Below are positions 28,430-41,000 of a stretch of DNA of 64,000 nt, one piece after another; the stretch's first letter is position 1; each line of letters starts with the position of its first letter. Below the pieces are notes generated by a model. The model made no database searches, was not told where the DNA came from, and saw only the letters and a list, made by a program, of their open reading frames with translations. The position numbers and the translations under genes are program-made. This stretch comes from Antedon mediterranea (taxonomy: Eukaryota > Echinodermata > Crinoidea > Comatulida > Antedonidae), in assembly GCF_964355755.1 (NCBI RefSeq), contig NC_092674.1, forward strand, positions 25,076,001 through 25,140,000, in the 5' to 3' direction.

Positions 28430-28690
28430 TACTGTTGACTGGTGACGTCATTTGGTTGATTTCTGTATGAGGGGATAAGTGATTGCTACTGCCTTCGTGT
28501 GAACACGATATTAAAATTAATTTTCAATTATCGTAATGAAACGGGCCTTTATTTCAAATGCTATTGATTGGTGACGTCATTAGGTTGATTTCTGTATGAT
28601 GGGATAAGTGATTGCTATTGCCTTCGTGTGAACACGATATTGAAATTAATTTTCAATTATTATCGTAATGGAAACGAGCCTTTAATTCAT
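28430..28690. repeat. Two-copy 128-bp tandem duplication with TGACGTCA
   Basis: Copies at about 28431-28558 and 28559-28690 share GACTGGTGACGTCATT / GATTGGTGACGTCATT, GGTTGATTTCTGTATGA, GATAAGTGATTGCTA and TGCCTTCGTGTGAACACGAT. Each has one TGACGTCA octamer, the CREB/ATF-type site, and a short inverted pair around ATTAATTTTCAATTAT. Confidence 0.88.
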
Positions 28691-28921
28691 TTTATTTATA
28701 TTCACACATTATAATCAGTGTATTTGTATAACATACATAATTATTGTATTTTTAAAATTGCTTAGCAATGAATAATGTACTATATTGTTATTTTCTAATT
28801 TACATTAATTAATTAATTGACATGTATTTCTTTACAGGCTAAATATTGTTAATACCAATATGTTTACTTATAGTGGAATATATAAAAATGTATATAGTTA
28901 AAAAATACCATTCCAACCCTA

Positions 28922-29070
28922 AAGCTTAGTTCCCACTAGGACACAATGCAAGGAGTAAAGTGCATTTGACCAATCAAAATTATGTCGCAAACGGCTTCGA
29001 TTCGCACGAAATTCGAATCGCTTACATTGCGTCTAAGTTCTTGATTTTCGTATCTAGTGGAAACCAGCTT
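28922..29070. mobile_element. MITE-B copy 1 (foldback, decayed)
   Basis: Ends AAGCTTAGTTCCCACTAGGA and ATCTAGTGGAAACCAGCTT are inverted copies; interior contains TTTGACCAATCAAAAT and ATTGCGTC. Related elements lie at 29821 and 58618. Confidence 0.75.
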
Positions 29071-29820
29071 GCTTACTGTTAAATTGCAATATAATTTAGA
29101 CATTTTAGAGAAAAACGTACGGATAACAATAGTTTTAATTAGTTTTATAAATTCCTTTAACTCCCGTTTAGATTTATTAAAATGATATGCAAATTATTCT
29201 GATATTTGATTTGTAGTGATGTCTTGTTGTACTCTTCACCTGCCTGTTTTGCACTAGTCGAATATTCGTGCGAATCGAGCGTTCTGTTTGCACGTATTAG
29301 CAAACGGCTTCGATTCGCTAGAAATTTACCTATTAAAAAATGCGCACAATTTACGATTTATGCGCACAATTTACGTACGCGTACTAAATGCTGCTGATGA
29401 TATTATTATTTTTTTTTAATACCATACAGCTTTTTGGTTGAAATAACGATTTCCCTATTTCACTATGTCAGTTTTTACCTATTAAACTAAGTATTATCTA
29501 AGCAGCAAATGTTACTGCAACGGGGGTTGAATATTTTTAGCCAAAGATAATGTTGAATTTGAATCTCGTTACGATTATTTCTTCCGTAGTTTCGATCGAT
29601 TTTGACAAATTGTTTATTATTTCCTCGAATTGAATTAGTTATTGGACTGCTGTACTAAAATCATGATTTATCGTTTTACTTCGGACTGTGAATTAAAACG
29701 TCAACCTACGACGAATTCTAATCGTCAAGCTATCAACGTCTCACACGTGACTTGTGAAGCAGAGAAAAAGCGCGCCACCATCTTTCCAATCAACTTTTAT
29801 GTAGGCCTTTAGCTGTCTTA

Positions 29821-29987
29821 AAGCTTGGTTCCCACTAGCGACGCAACGTAACGCAATCTACGCAATAAAAGCAAATGCATTTTATAATTGTGTTTGCAGC
29901 ACTGTTTCGTCGTCGGTTCCCACTTGCAATACACCACTTTGCGTCACTACGTCGTCGTTGCGTTGCGTTCTTGTGGGAACCACGCTT
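29821..29987. mobile_element. MITE-B copy 2
   Basis: Ends AAGCTTGGTTCCCACTAGCG and CTTGTGGGAACCACGCTT; sub-terminal ACGCAACGTAACGCAA and CGTTGCGTTGCGTTC pair as well, so the whole element can fold back. Interior AT-rich. Confidence 0.82.
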
Positions 29988-32900
29988 AATCAACTTTTAT
30001 GTAGGCCTACCTGTCTTTAGTGATTTTATATGACATTAAGGCGTAAATGTCAAACAAACACACATGACACTTTCAGGGCATTTTACTATGCAACGCTCAA
30101 AATATATTTTAAAATGTATATGTTTGTAATTAATTGGCCTAATATACACACGTACATAAATATTGCAAATGTTGTGTAGCGTAATTTTCGAAAATGTATT
30201 GAAACTGATTATGCAAGTTTATCGGATTATGCAAATTAGGCGTATGAATATATTAGGAAGCAAAGTCCGTGAACTACTTGACTGCTTACCGTATCTGTTT
30301 TCAGTATTTTGAGCTTGTCTCATTCCCGAATTAATTTTCTTATAAACTATACAGTATATAGCGTTCGGTTTTAACGTTTTCTTGTATTGGGAGGCTGTGT
30401 GGCGAGATGGCACCGTACCCCTGTGTTGGGAGACTGCGTGCTATTTTCGTTGACTGAACCCTGTTTTCGGAGACTTACTTTTTTAGAATCGTCGTCAAAG
30501 CAAACTCTGATCAGAGAGAGCGTGGCTTCTCTATCAGTATTCTGAAACCATCTCCTGTTTTCTGTTATCCTACTTGCTTGCTCTATAGAGCCAAACATCT
30601 GTCTTCCTCTTCTTCACTTCTCTGGAACGTAAGCCTCCAATGCTACCGATGAGTGTTGTAAGACCGACGTGTTGTTAAGGAGACTAGAGTACAAACCTCT
30701 ATGACTGAAGCTTCTGATCGAGTTAGTAAAGTCCACATCCGTAGGCCTATATTGAGGCGCGACTGGTGGAAAGTTTGGCATTATTCAAAATGTATTTCAA
30801 ACAATCACACATTTGTGTGAAAGACAAACTGGACAGTATGAAAAAGACTACGTAACACACACACACACACAAGTTGATAGAGAGCAAATTTTATTGAAAT
30901 TGTACTGTTACTCAGTCAGGCACAGCCTACTGAATTTGTTTTCTTAATTACAGACAAACAGCACCATTAAATTCTGTGCCTACACTCTACAAGTGAAGCT
31001 GTTAAAATGCACATGATATAAATATTGTTTAATAATTTATATATAATATTTACTTTTTATTATAAGAATATTACTTCAATATTTTATTGCATTAGATTTC
31101 TTCAAATCAATAAATCGGTAATAAAACGAGTCATGATCGATCACTAAAATACGCTCGGTTTGACGATAAGCGAGTGTTGGGCGTGCAATGGCTTAAGCCG
31201 ACATGGTTGCTTAGAAATACATTTACAGCTTTGTATCTAAAATGAAGACTAGATTATAAAAGGCAGAATATATTATATCAACAACTGTTTATCAGCATTC
31301 ATAAATAAACACACATTTATGCGAGGATTTGATATTTATCTGCAACACGTCAACCAATGCGCCGAGGGCAGAATAAAAGCGACATTACGATTTGTCTGCA
31401 GCGCGTGAATGAGGAGGGGCCGGTTTAGAGTTTTTAATCATTTCTCTGGATATTGTGTAAAATCAATTGGTACAAAATGGATCGTTTCGGGTCATAATGC
31501 GTAATTAGTTGCAGAAAATTGCAAAAAAAAAAAAGTAATGATAATTATCGCTGTGGTAATCTAGAAAAGTGTTACATAGATGGTTAGTTTTTTAAGCATT
31601 ACGATGGGTCTTATTTTTTGACACTTTGAATGCCATCAATTCGTACGCGAACTGTTTACTTAACTCATTCTTATGGATGATTTAATCACAATAACCTAAA
31701 TAATAAAGCATCCAAATAATGAACATACTTAGACCTTTAGCAGTTTAATGTTTAGTTTTCACTTGATACGCAAAGTAACGCGACCAACGCAACGTAAAAA
31801 ATGCCCTTCCAATAATTTAAGGAATATTAACGTAATTTTTAGGGACGAAAACTATAGTACCAACCTAGTAAACTAGTAATATCACAGTTTGTCTGCGTGG
31901 TTATGCGATTAATCCGGGGCTCTCTATTCAATTAGCTGTATCTGACTAACTTTAAAAGAACTCCATTTTCAACTCACATAAGTGGACAATGTATGCAAAT
32001 TAATGCAAATACTCGATGCAAATTTAAACAGCTGATTTTTTGTTTTTTGTGCAGAAATGTGTAACCTTTGATATAAACACACACGTAAAATGCCTCACTC
32101 TTTTTTACCGAAACAGTATATCTGTTTTGTTATAATTAAAATTCTACGCATGGGAGCTAAAGTGTACGTGAAATTCCCACTAGACTAGCATGCTAATTTT
32201 ATCTAGTGTTAATATAATATGAAACATTCTGGATGGAAGATTAACATATACCCAACTACTGGAGTAATAGATTTACGATAACCGTAGCAATGCAGGTATG
32301 TTGAGTATTGTATTTGTCATGCACCAACACGAAAAGCCAGACGCAGACGTATACATACATTTGGCGTACATACAAATGTATTTTTTTAACACTGGAGCGT
32401 TAGCGTTAGGAAGTTTATGCCTACTTATGGTATAACATACCCTTTTCTACATACATATTATATTTTAAAGGATATGTCGAGAACCCTAATTAATCCCTGC
32501 GCTGTTAGTTATTGTCAGTGAGATCACAATGTTGATGCGCGGCGTACAAAGGCCTTAACGTTGATCAACATTTGAACGCGTGCGGCGTACAAAGGCCTTA
32601 CCGCCGTTGATCAACATTTGAACGCGCGCGTCGACGTTGTCTGTTTGTACTTACTTATTGTAATAGGAAGCGCCTAAATTAGTTTTCTACATTTGCATAT
32701 TATTTTAATATTTGCTATAATACGACCTTAATACTAGTTATTAAAACAAAATTCTAACTGTACTATCAATACAAAACAAACAAGCAAACTATAGTAGTAA
32801 TGCCTAGTTTATGTTCACACTAATTACCTGTATAAATTGTACATTAAATAAAAACAAATGTAAAAGCACAATAGTAAATTGAGTACTGTAACAAAAATGT

Positions 32901-33848
32901 ACTAATTTGAATGTATTGAAATGATTGCAAATACGTCTGTTGTGGCTTCCAAGGTTCTCGTGCTAAATGACCATTTCATAGTCACGTTTAAAAATGTAAT
33001 ATCTTTAGTATTTTCATCAACAAAACGTTCCATACTTGCATGACCACTGTAGTGTAGAGAGTAATACTGCATATGTAGTTATAATATCGTAGTTGTTATA
33101 TATTACATAATCACTTCACCAACCAAGGGGTTGAAACTTATGATGTTTCTCTCATGTCAGCTACTGTATACCTCGATACTTCTATTTTATTTATAACCAA
33201 AATGTATAATTTATTTGATAACAATTAGTTAGTACATGAATTTTGACATCCATAGCACTTTTTTTTAATTTGATAAAATATAATACGACAAAATATTAAA
33301 ACAATAACATGAGTATGTACTCTCTAAAACACTTTGTTAAACAAGCCACTTTTTGGAACAATTAACTCTATTTTCTTATAAATTATTACGCACCTAAAAA
33401 TCGGGATACGACAGTGAAAAACTAACGTTTATCATAAAATTGTTATTGAATTTTAAGACCATATAGTTTATTAAAAATTGCACATTTATTATAATTGGAA
33501 CTATGCAAATTCCATTTCTAACTATACAATTATTATTTACCGTACAAAAGATACCTTTTAAGTATAAATACATTTTAAATACTAATATATAAGTTATATA
33601 ATTTAAAATCTGAATTGTTTTTATTTAATGATAAACTGACCATTTGAGAATAATTGAATTTGCTTTATTCCGTCTGCGGTTTAGAAAAAAAATATATGAC
33701 TCCCTTATTTGGAATGTTAAAACCTTACTTAAAATCATAAAAAAAAAACAATTCTGTTTATAAAACTTAGTAATATAGACAAAAATACCTTCAACTTTAA
33801 AAAGCACCAATATCATAAATGTATAATATCCATAGAGTTAACTTCCTT
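29988..33848. other. Intergenic, no gene recognised
   Basis: Contains an (AC)n run at about 30857-30871, a two-copy 50-base repeat at 32530-32635 (GCGGCGTACAAAGGCCTTA, TTGATCAACATTTGAACGCG) and a MITE-B-like relic near 31755-31800. Several CpG-rich patches occur, but no supported exon. Confidence 0.5.
32530..32635. repeat. Short tandem duplication, about 50-bp period
   Basis: GCGGCGTACAAAGGCCTTA followed by GTTGATCAACATTTGAACGC occurs twice in succession. GTTGATCAAC is itself a perfect palindrome. Confidence 0.8.
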
Positions 33849-34626
33849 CAGTGACGTATTCAGAATTTCTCAAACCAATGCTGATAAAAGAAATTGTTTG
33901 ATTTTTAAGTTTACCGAAAACGACCAGAAAATGTTCTGTAAATGCAGGGTATGTGAATTTTGAAAATGAAATCCCAGACCCATGGGTTTGTCACTATTCA
34001 GAGGAGTTTGCGATTCTAGTAATACTAGTAGTAGGTTGAAATTATGTTATCACCCAAAAAAACTGTTATTTGATTTGATGGATTCAGAAACCTTTAGCAT
34101 ACAGTAGTTTATTAAGTTTTCAGGTCTACAATGTAGAAAATTTTAGAAAACTTGTTTTCTCAAACTCAAAGTTGTTTGTAGTTGGGTCTAACTAGCGCCC
34201 AAACGTTTGTTTACAAACTCCGAATTTTGTTACTGTTTGGATTAATGTGTGTTGCCACTCTATCATCTAGGTCTACTAGACGCTAAGTCGGCAAACCTCA
34301 GCAAAATAGATGGCTAAGAAGGTTTACTTAGAAACTTATTCTCTTCAGTTTTCCGAAGTTTGAGAACTTACTCGAACTCGAAATTTGCATTTTTTAGGTT
34401 TGCAAGTGAAGCTGGTAATGGTGGTGGTGTTTTGGTTGTTCCCATCTTGGTGGAAAGATTCGTGGATTGTACCAGTATTATTACTCTGATAAAGACGTTT
34501 AATATATTATAAGGCCAACGTTGGGTTATTCATTTAAGCGGCAGTCATACTACCAACGCCACCATTTGTAGAAAAGATAAGAAGTGTGCACCTTTCCTAA
34601 CTCCACCCCTTCTGAATACGTCACTG
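33849..34626. mobile_element. Possible hAT-like non-autonomous element
   Basis: Ends CAGTGACGTATTCAGAA and TTCTGAATACGTCACTG are exact 17-base inverted repeats about 780 bases apart, of the CAGTG/CAGGG type seen in hAT elements. The 8-bp flanks (ACTTCCTT, CTCTCTAC) are not a clear target duplication. The interior has no transposase. Confidence 0.6.
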
Positions 34627-34848
34627 CTCTCTACAAATCTATATTGCATTTATAGGCCAAATGTTATTTGACATGGGAAGTAAATTATTAAAAAAATATA
34701 CTTCAATCGCACACCAAGAACAGGTCTACTTTTTACTGTTATCTCTAGCCCAATTGCAAAAAAACTAGTTTCTAAAAAACATCAATTGAAATCTAAAAAC
34801 ATGTACACATTTTATATTATAAACTAGTTGAAAATACTTTTATCGGTT

Positions 34849-35060
34849 TCATGTGAGGCCAATATTTATACCACCGTTGAAGTGATGGTTGAGCGTAATT
34901 GGATTTGGTTGGAATTGGTGTCCATTTGGAATGGACTTCTCTGGCGATACTGGCAACGGATCTTCGTCAAGATCCATCCACACTCTCATCTGTGATTGGT
35001 CATCTCTAGTTTCGCTAAGAATGTTCGTCATACGTCCGTCATACAATCCAAATATTCCTC
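34849..35060 (-). CDS. Terminal exon with C-terminal extension
   Basis: Acceptor TTGTTAAAAG; the phase 1 junction completes HTG and continues GIFGLYDGRMTNIL to a TGA at 34849-34851. The family normally ends roughly 10-30 residues after HTGG. Here about 68 residues follow, the last 45 or so polar and rich in Asp, Pro, Asn and His (MDLDEDPLPVSPEKS), with no recognised domain. Confidence 0.88.
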
Positions 35061-38000
35061 CTTTTAACAAAAACAAAAATGGAAACACATTAGAAATATT
35101 TATATATAATGTGAAGAAGTAAATTTTACCTGCCAAGCACTAATGCACACATCGGACTACTTTCATCTTTTCCGACTTTACAATTGCAATTTATCTTGAC
35201 ATTTGGTTTTTACTTCTATTGAAATAGAATCGTCGATCGCTTCAGGTATGAAACGTTGTCAATATTGAATTGCATTCGTGTGTTATTTGGTCATTTTATC
35301 AATAGAAGCGAGTTTAAAAGTTTATGAAAAGTTATATTTGAAATTATTGAAACAGTTTTAAAAAGTAAAAGTAACATCTTGTTTTCGTTTTTCTGCTGAA
35401 TATTCGTAACCAACTGGTTAAAGAATGCCATCGGCTTGTTTCTATTCCATACGTAGTTACATGTTTAGTGTGTTTAAAACCTAAACGTGTTTATAGCTAT
35501 GTTGTTTTCCTCCACTTGTTTAGCAGTCACCATGTGTAAGGTACGTGTTTAGCGTTGCGTGCATACGATTTTACTATGGCGGAAAAAACTCCACACTTGA
35601 ACTCCACACATGAAAATTTAAACGCGTTTGAACCTAAACGTGTCTTTATATTGCTCCACATGTTTAACAATCAACACGTCATTGATGTGTTGAGTTGAGT
35701 ACAGACTTAATATTTAGAGTGTGTTTAGAACCTAAACATGTTCATATCTAAACATGTTTATGGCTAAATGTGTCGGAAAAGTGGGTACATAATACATTAA
35801 GATCTAAACACTATTTTAACAATCTATAGATGGGCCTGTTACTGTCGCCTCACATAAAACAGTCCGCAGTTTCTAGTTGTTATAAATGACACCGCACGAA
35901 TCGAATACCAATTTGCGTCCTTCTTTTATTTTTTTAATGTAATTTTAATGTTATTCTAGCTGTATCCACCACAGACTATGAATGCGATATTTTCTTTTTC
36001 ACAAGACACGGATATGTGGGAGTATATACTACAAACGGTATAGCATTATGCCCACTTATTCTGTAATTGAATACGTTTAATGCGTAAATCTTTAATAACC
36101 CGACTGAGTTGTGTATAAGTGATTGAGAATAAAACTGTAAAAATGATATGTGATATTTAAATCTCCGATCGTATGTCTTGGTTTTAAATCTGAAGTTATT
36201 AGTTTGCTTTGGAAAAATACTTGTGCTTTGGATATATTTAAGCAACTTGGGTTTATGAGTAGCCTACTGTATAAGGCATAGAGCAGTAAGCTTTACGTCA
36301 TTTGTAGGCCTGCCTACTTTCGAGTATGGGGGTTACTCCGGTGTACTAGTATACACACAGTTAAAGTTTCCAAATACCAATACCAACTTACTATTTATTC
36401 AGTGGAACTTTGTTTTGTTTGTCTGGTGTTATCGTAGGGCCTATATTATTCATAGAAATTTACAAAGAAAACTTAATATTATATTGTATTTGGGCCTACA
36501 AGCTTATTCATAGCTTTGGACTATTTTAATTTAATTAGAGCATGTTATAAAGCCAAAGAACGGGCCTGTGTAAGAATATTATCATTGCTGTTTCTTAATT
36601 GGAACATGCGTATTGATCCGATCTACTTTTAGCGATGCGCAACCAATCATAGCTGATAGTGGAAACCGGCCCTCACACTACACGTATTTTTTCCAATTAA
36701 ATCAATCCGCAGAATAATTAATAATGAATGCGTATAAATTATCATCATATAGCCTGTTAACTTATATTAAATTGTATCAGCGTTAAACTGCCAAACCTCG
36801 TAATATTTGTTTTAATATTTCATCTTTTCATTTAAGATTGATTATGAAATTATGCGTTAATTTATCAGATGATATTGAATTTCTGCTCGAGGCTTCTGTA
36901 TCAGCGTTAATGGCCGCTGAACTGCTGACGTGAATGCGTAATATTTTGCCGGTTAAGAATGTTACAAGTTTTCAAGATGATGAAAGTTCGTGTATGACGA
37001 CACAAGTCATTATCAAAGGTAATGGCAATACTTAGAAATTAGTTTCTAAGTTACAAGAAATTAGTTTCTTCATTAAATGACACATATGGAATGTTATATA
37101 ATTAATAGAGTTCGCTGTTAAAGACCTTGCTGCTTTTAAATAATAATGAACATCAAACGCAATTACACCTAATGTTTAGTTTAGAAAGCGTTTGTTTCTG
37201 CGCATGCGTATTCATATCTCTATCTACTTCGCAATGTAAAGCAAGCGCAGCCAAGTTTATAGTTAATATCCAATTCGCCTATCAGAAAATAGGCTTAAAT
37301 ATTGGAAGTTGGAAGGCGCACGCCATACATTAAATGTTATGTTTAAAAATACAAAAAGGTAGCAATTTTACGAGAAAAAAACACTTGTCCACATGCCACT
37401 GCTGTGTAGCAGCAGCAATAGGTAATAACACATTACAAATCATAACGCCTATTTCCATTATAGGCAAATTTGTTCGCGTGAATCGAAAGCATCGGTTTAT
37501 ATAATACGCTTGCATATTTACGTATTCCAAATCCCTTTCTGCGACGAATTCTAGTTCCTTGGGGTTTTCGCTTCAAAGACATTGGTAGTTCGAATAGTTC
37601 CTTATTTTTTGCAAAGCGAAACAAAATATCGCAATCAATCAGAGCGCATCCGAATCGGCCGAAGGAAATAAAATCGGTGCTATTTGCTCAATGTGTACGG
37701 TAGGTTAAAAAAAATGATTCGCGTGACTAAATTCGCCCATCAAATATGGAAAACGGACTTTAAAGTATAAGACTGCATTCGCACTCTTGTTCCGAGTCAC
37801 ACACGTTATAATATTTAAAGTTCTGTCTACACTATCAAACTAGTTTGACAAAAAAGTGTTATGTGTCCAATGGTAAGGATATGCCTAAATATAGTAGAGA
37901 TGTGACATCATCATGCACATCACATTTGTTAGTCACATAAAGTTTGATAGTGTGGACAAAGCTTTACAAAAAGTCGCCGTCTTTCATTCCGCGTGTAGAT

Positions 38001-41000
38001 AAAATGGTTGAACTAACCTGTATGTATGAAAAGAATTCTGTTTCCTTTAAATTTTGATCGGTCGTAGGTCAGATCATGTGACAATCCACTTGCCGCCTTT
38101 CCCGTGTACGTCGGATCTAATAAAATGCCTGTAGTCGTTGCAACTTTTCTAATAAAATCTGTTAAAAAATCTTTATTTTTTAAGCAATGATTACTTTTCA
38201 AGATTGTTTGTAACATTAATGTTGTTACTGAATCGTATAAAACCATGTTTACCTGTTAGTTTATCCAAGGAAATCTAACAGGACACTGAGCTCGCCTTGC
38301 CAAGATAGAAACTCGTAACAGTCCTTTGATCGTATGTCTGGCTGCGACAAATACCAACAGTACTGTTCTATGGATGTACATTATTCTTGGCGAAGCGCGC
38401 GGTGTCTGTTAAGGGCGTGGAACTGATCGTGTCGCAGCCGCAGATAATCCATTTGATCCCCGAAAGTCAGCATCCTGTTGTTTGATTTCCTTGTTTTTAT
38501 CAAATAATAGATAAATATATGAATTCTAGGTCTAACCTACTTCCCTCACCTCCTCAGTGTTTAATTCGGTAAGAAATTATGTTCAAATCTCAATCTATTC
38601 TCGATGGTTTCTGTTATTTCATGTTTTTGCTCCAGCCATGTGCTTTTTGTCACAGGAACTTAGGCCTACTTAATCCCTCAATAGATAAACTTAAGATGCC
38701 AGAGAGGAGCAGTACAAATGTCCACTACGGAACATTTGTTAAAACGCTATTTTTTATCCAAACTATGGCTTTAACTCCAATTGTACAGTGGGCCTACACG
38801 ATTCAGGAAGGTCGAGTTTAAAATACCCGACCAATTTTAGAAGGTATACATAACTCATGACTTTTACTGTCCGAATTGTGAACTTTTCTATGCGTTTAGA
38901 TACTTTCTTTTCAGATATGTAACAACTTAAAAGCACCACTATGTAGATAGGAAATAGCACACATGGGACGTACGTATGGAGCGGTAAAGTGTTTGATTTT
39001 GTCATAGTAAACTATTTTGGTAACAAGTTGACAAGCTTAGTAGAAACTTATGTATTTGATTTAGAAAAGTCAGTATGTAGGCTACACACTTGTGTGTACT
39101 AAAGCTCTGTCTACACTATCACAGTAAACTATACTCATTTACGTATATCGTTCTACAAAGCGATTAATTATCTTAAGATGGTTTTGAAATGGTCGATACT
39201 GTTCATGATTACAATTAGCACAATGTACTACGATACCAGAATATTAATTATTCTTTTAGATTATTTTAGTACCTACTCAAATCGAAATCTAACGCGTGTA
39301 AAGGACAGGATTAATTATTGTTCCATCATATTCAAACAGTGAAATAACTAATTTGATACACAGAGTAAATCTGTTTTGTTTTTTTAGTAACCCACTGCCT
39401 ACTTATCAGCCGCGAGGTCCTTCTGCTTTAAGCAATTTATATCTAATATAGTTCGAAGAGATTAATTGTCGTCGTAAAAACACGATACAAATACATTCAA
39501 ACAGACGCCAAAAGGATTCATATTGAATTAAAGATTTAGGTTAGTTTTTTCCAAGTGTTCTTCTTTTAATGTTGGTTACATTTAGACGGTGACATCGGTT
39601 TTTAATTTTCCCCGCCAAAAATCCAAACTTAAAACACCGAATTTACACCTCATCACATCAGGTAATTTTGTATTGCTTTACAAAAATATTTGGCAGTAAA
39701 TTTTTTTAGTATTATTGCGTTACTTATACCCTATCCGATCAAATTATATACCATGCTAGATTATCATGAATGGACTCAACGAACAATATTATTTTTTCAT
39801 TGAAAAGATTCCAGAGATCCTGACTTCCACATAATATTGACCCAATTGACTCCCCCAAAAACATGAAAATTGAAGATTAATTAAATCATACTTTGAATAG
39901 GTTATTTTGTATTTTTAATAAAGTTAATCACTTGCGTAGAAAAAAAGACGAAAACAAACTTATAAAATGACGAAATAAATAGTTAAATTCAACCAAAAAC
40001 CCATTGACTTCCAGTCAATTTGACTAATTGTTTGCATTTGCTTTTTTTGTTTAGATCCAATTCTTGGTCAAATGTGACATTAAAATGGCATATTCAACAT
40101 TTTTTTTTAAAGAATTATTTTTTCAGGACAATGCATCTTTAATAGAACATTGATAAAATATGTGCGAGATTATAAACGCTTTTGAATTGAAAGGTAACAA
40201 AAAACATCAACAAACAAGCGAGTGTATAACTTCCAAATCTGCTTGAGGCGGAATCGATTTAGAATCTTGAAATCGATAAACAAGCCATCTAGATGTTAAG
40301 AGGTGTTTTAACTACTGTAATACAATTACAATTCACTATTTATTTACTTAGCATTATCGCCTTAACCGATGAATGTAATTATAATAATAATAATATTAGA
40401 TGTAGGCTATGCATAACGGAACATGCTTCTAAAAAATGATACAGTATAAAGACCCTGATCAAGAAGAGAACTTTCACGACCAAAAAAAGATTCCCTTAAT
40501 TCGTGAAAAATACTCTGCTAGAGTAAAGTAAACTTCCCCACTTACAATACACTTATTATGTTGATATAATAACGAAAAATTATGAATTTGTCAATTTAAC
40601 ATAATTTCGACGCGCGTGTAAAAACTATTAACATAATTATAACGCGCACATCAAATTGAGTTATATTGTTAAAAATAATTGTTTTAAATGTTTTTTATTG
40701 AATACGCTATCTTAATATCACATAATAGTTATTCACATTGACCAAAAATTGACTGGAAGTCAATGAGGTTTTTAGTTGAATTTAACCGTCTTTTTATGTG
40801 AAGGGTTTTTTTTTCTACGGAAGTGAGATAACTTTATTAAAACTGCGAAATGGCCTATATTCAAAGTCTTGTTTTGGGGGAACAATACACCTTTAATTGA
40901 ACTACAGACTACCGTAGGCCTACCTATTTCATGGGGCGTTGATAGCCCATATCCATCGCCTTGGTATCCCTCTATAATATTTATGATATCCTCAGACTGG

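Noticed and set aside
34889-35122. Plus-strand open frame across the last exon of the enzyme
   Set aside because: It is the antisense shadow of the minus-strand terminal exon, whose motif and phase are well supported.
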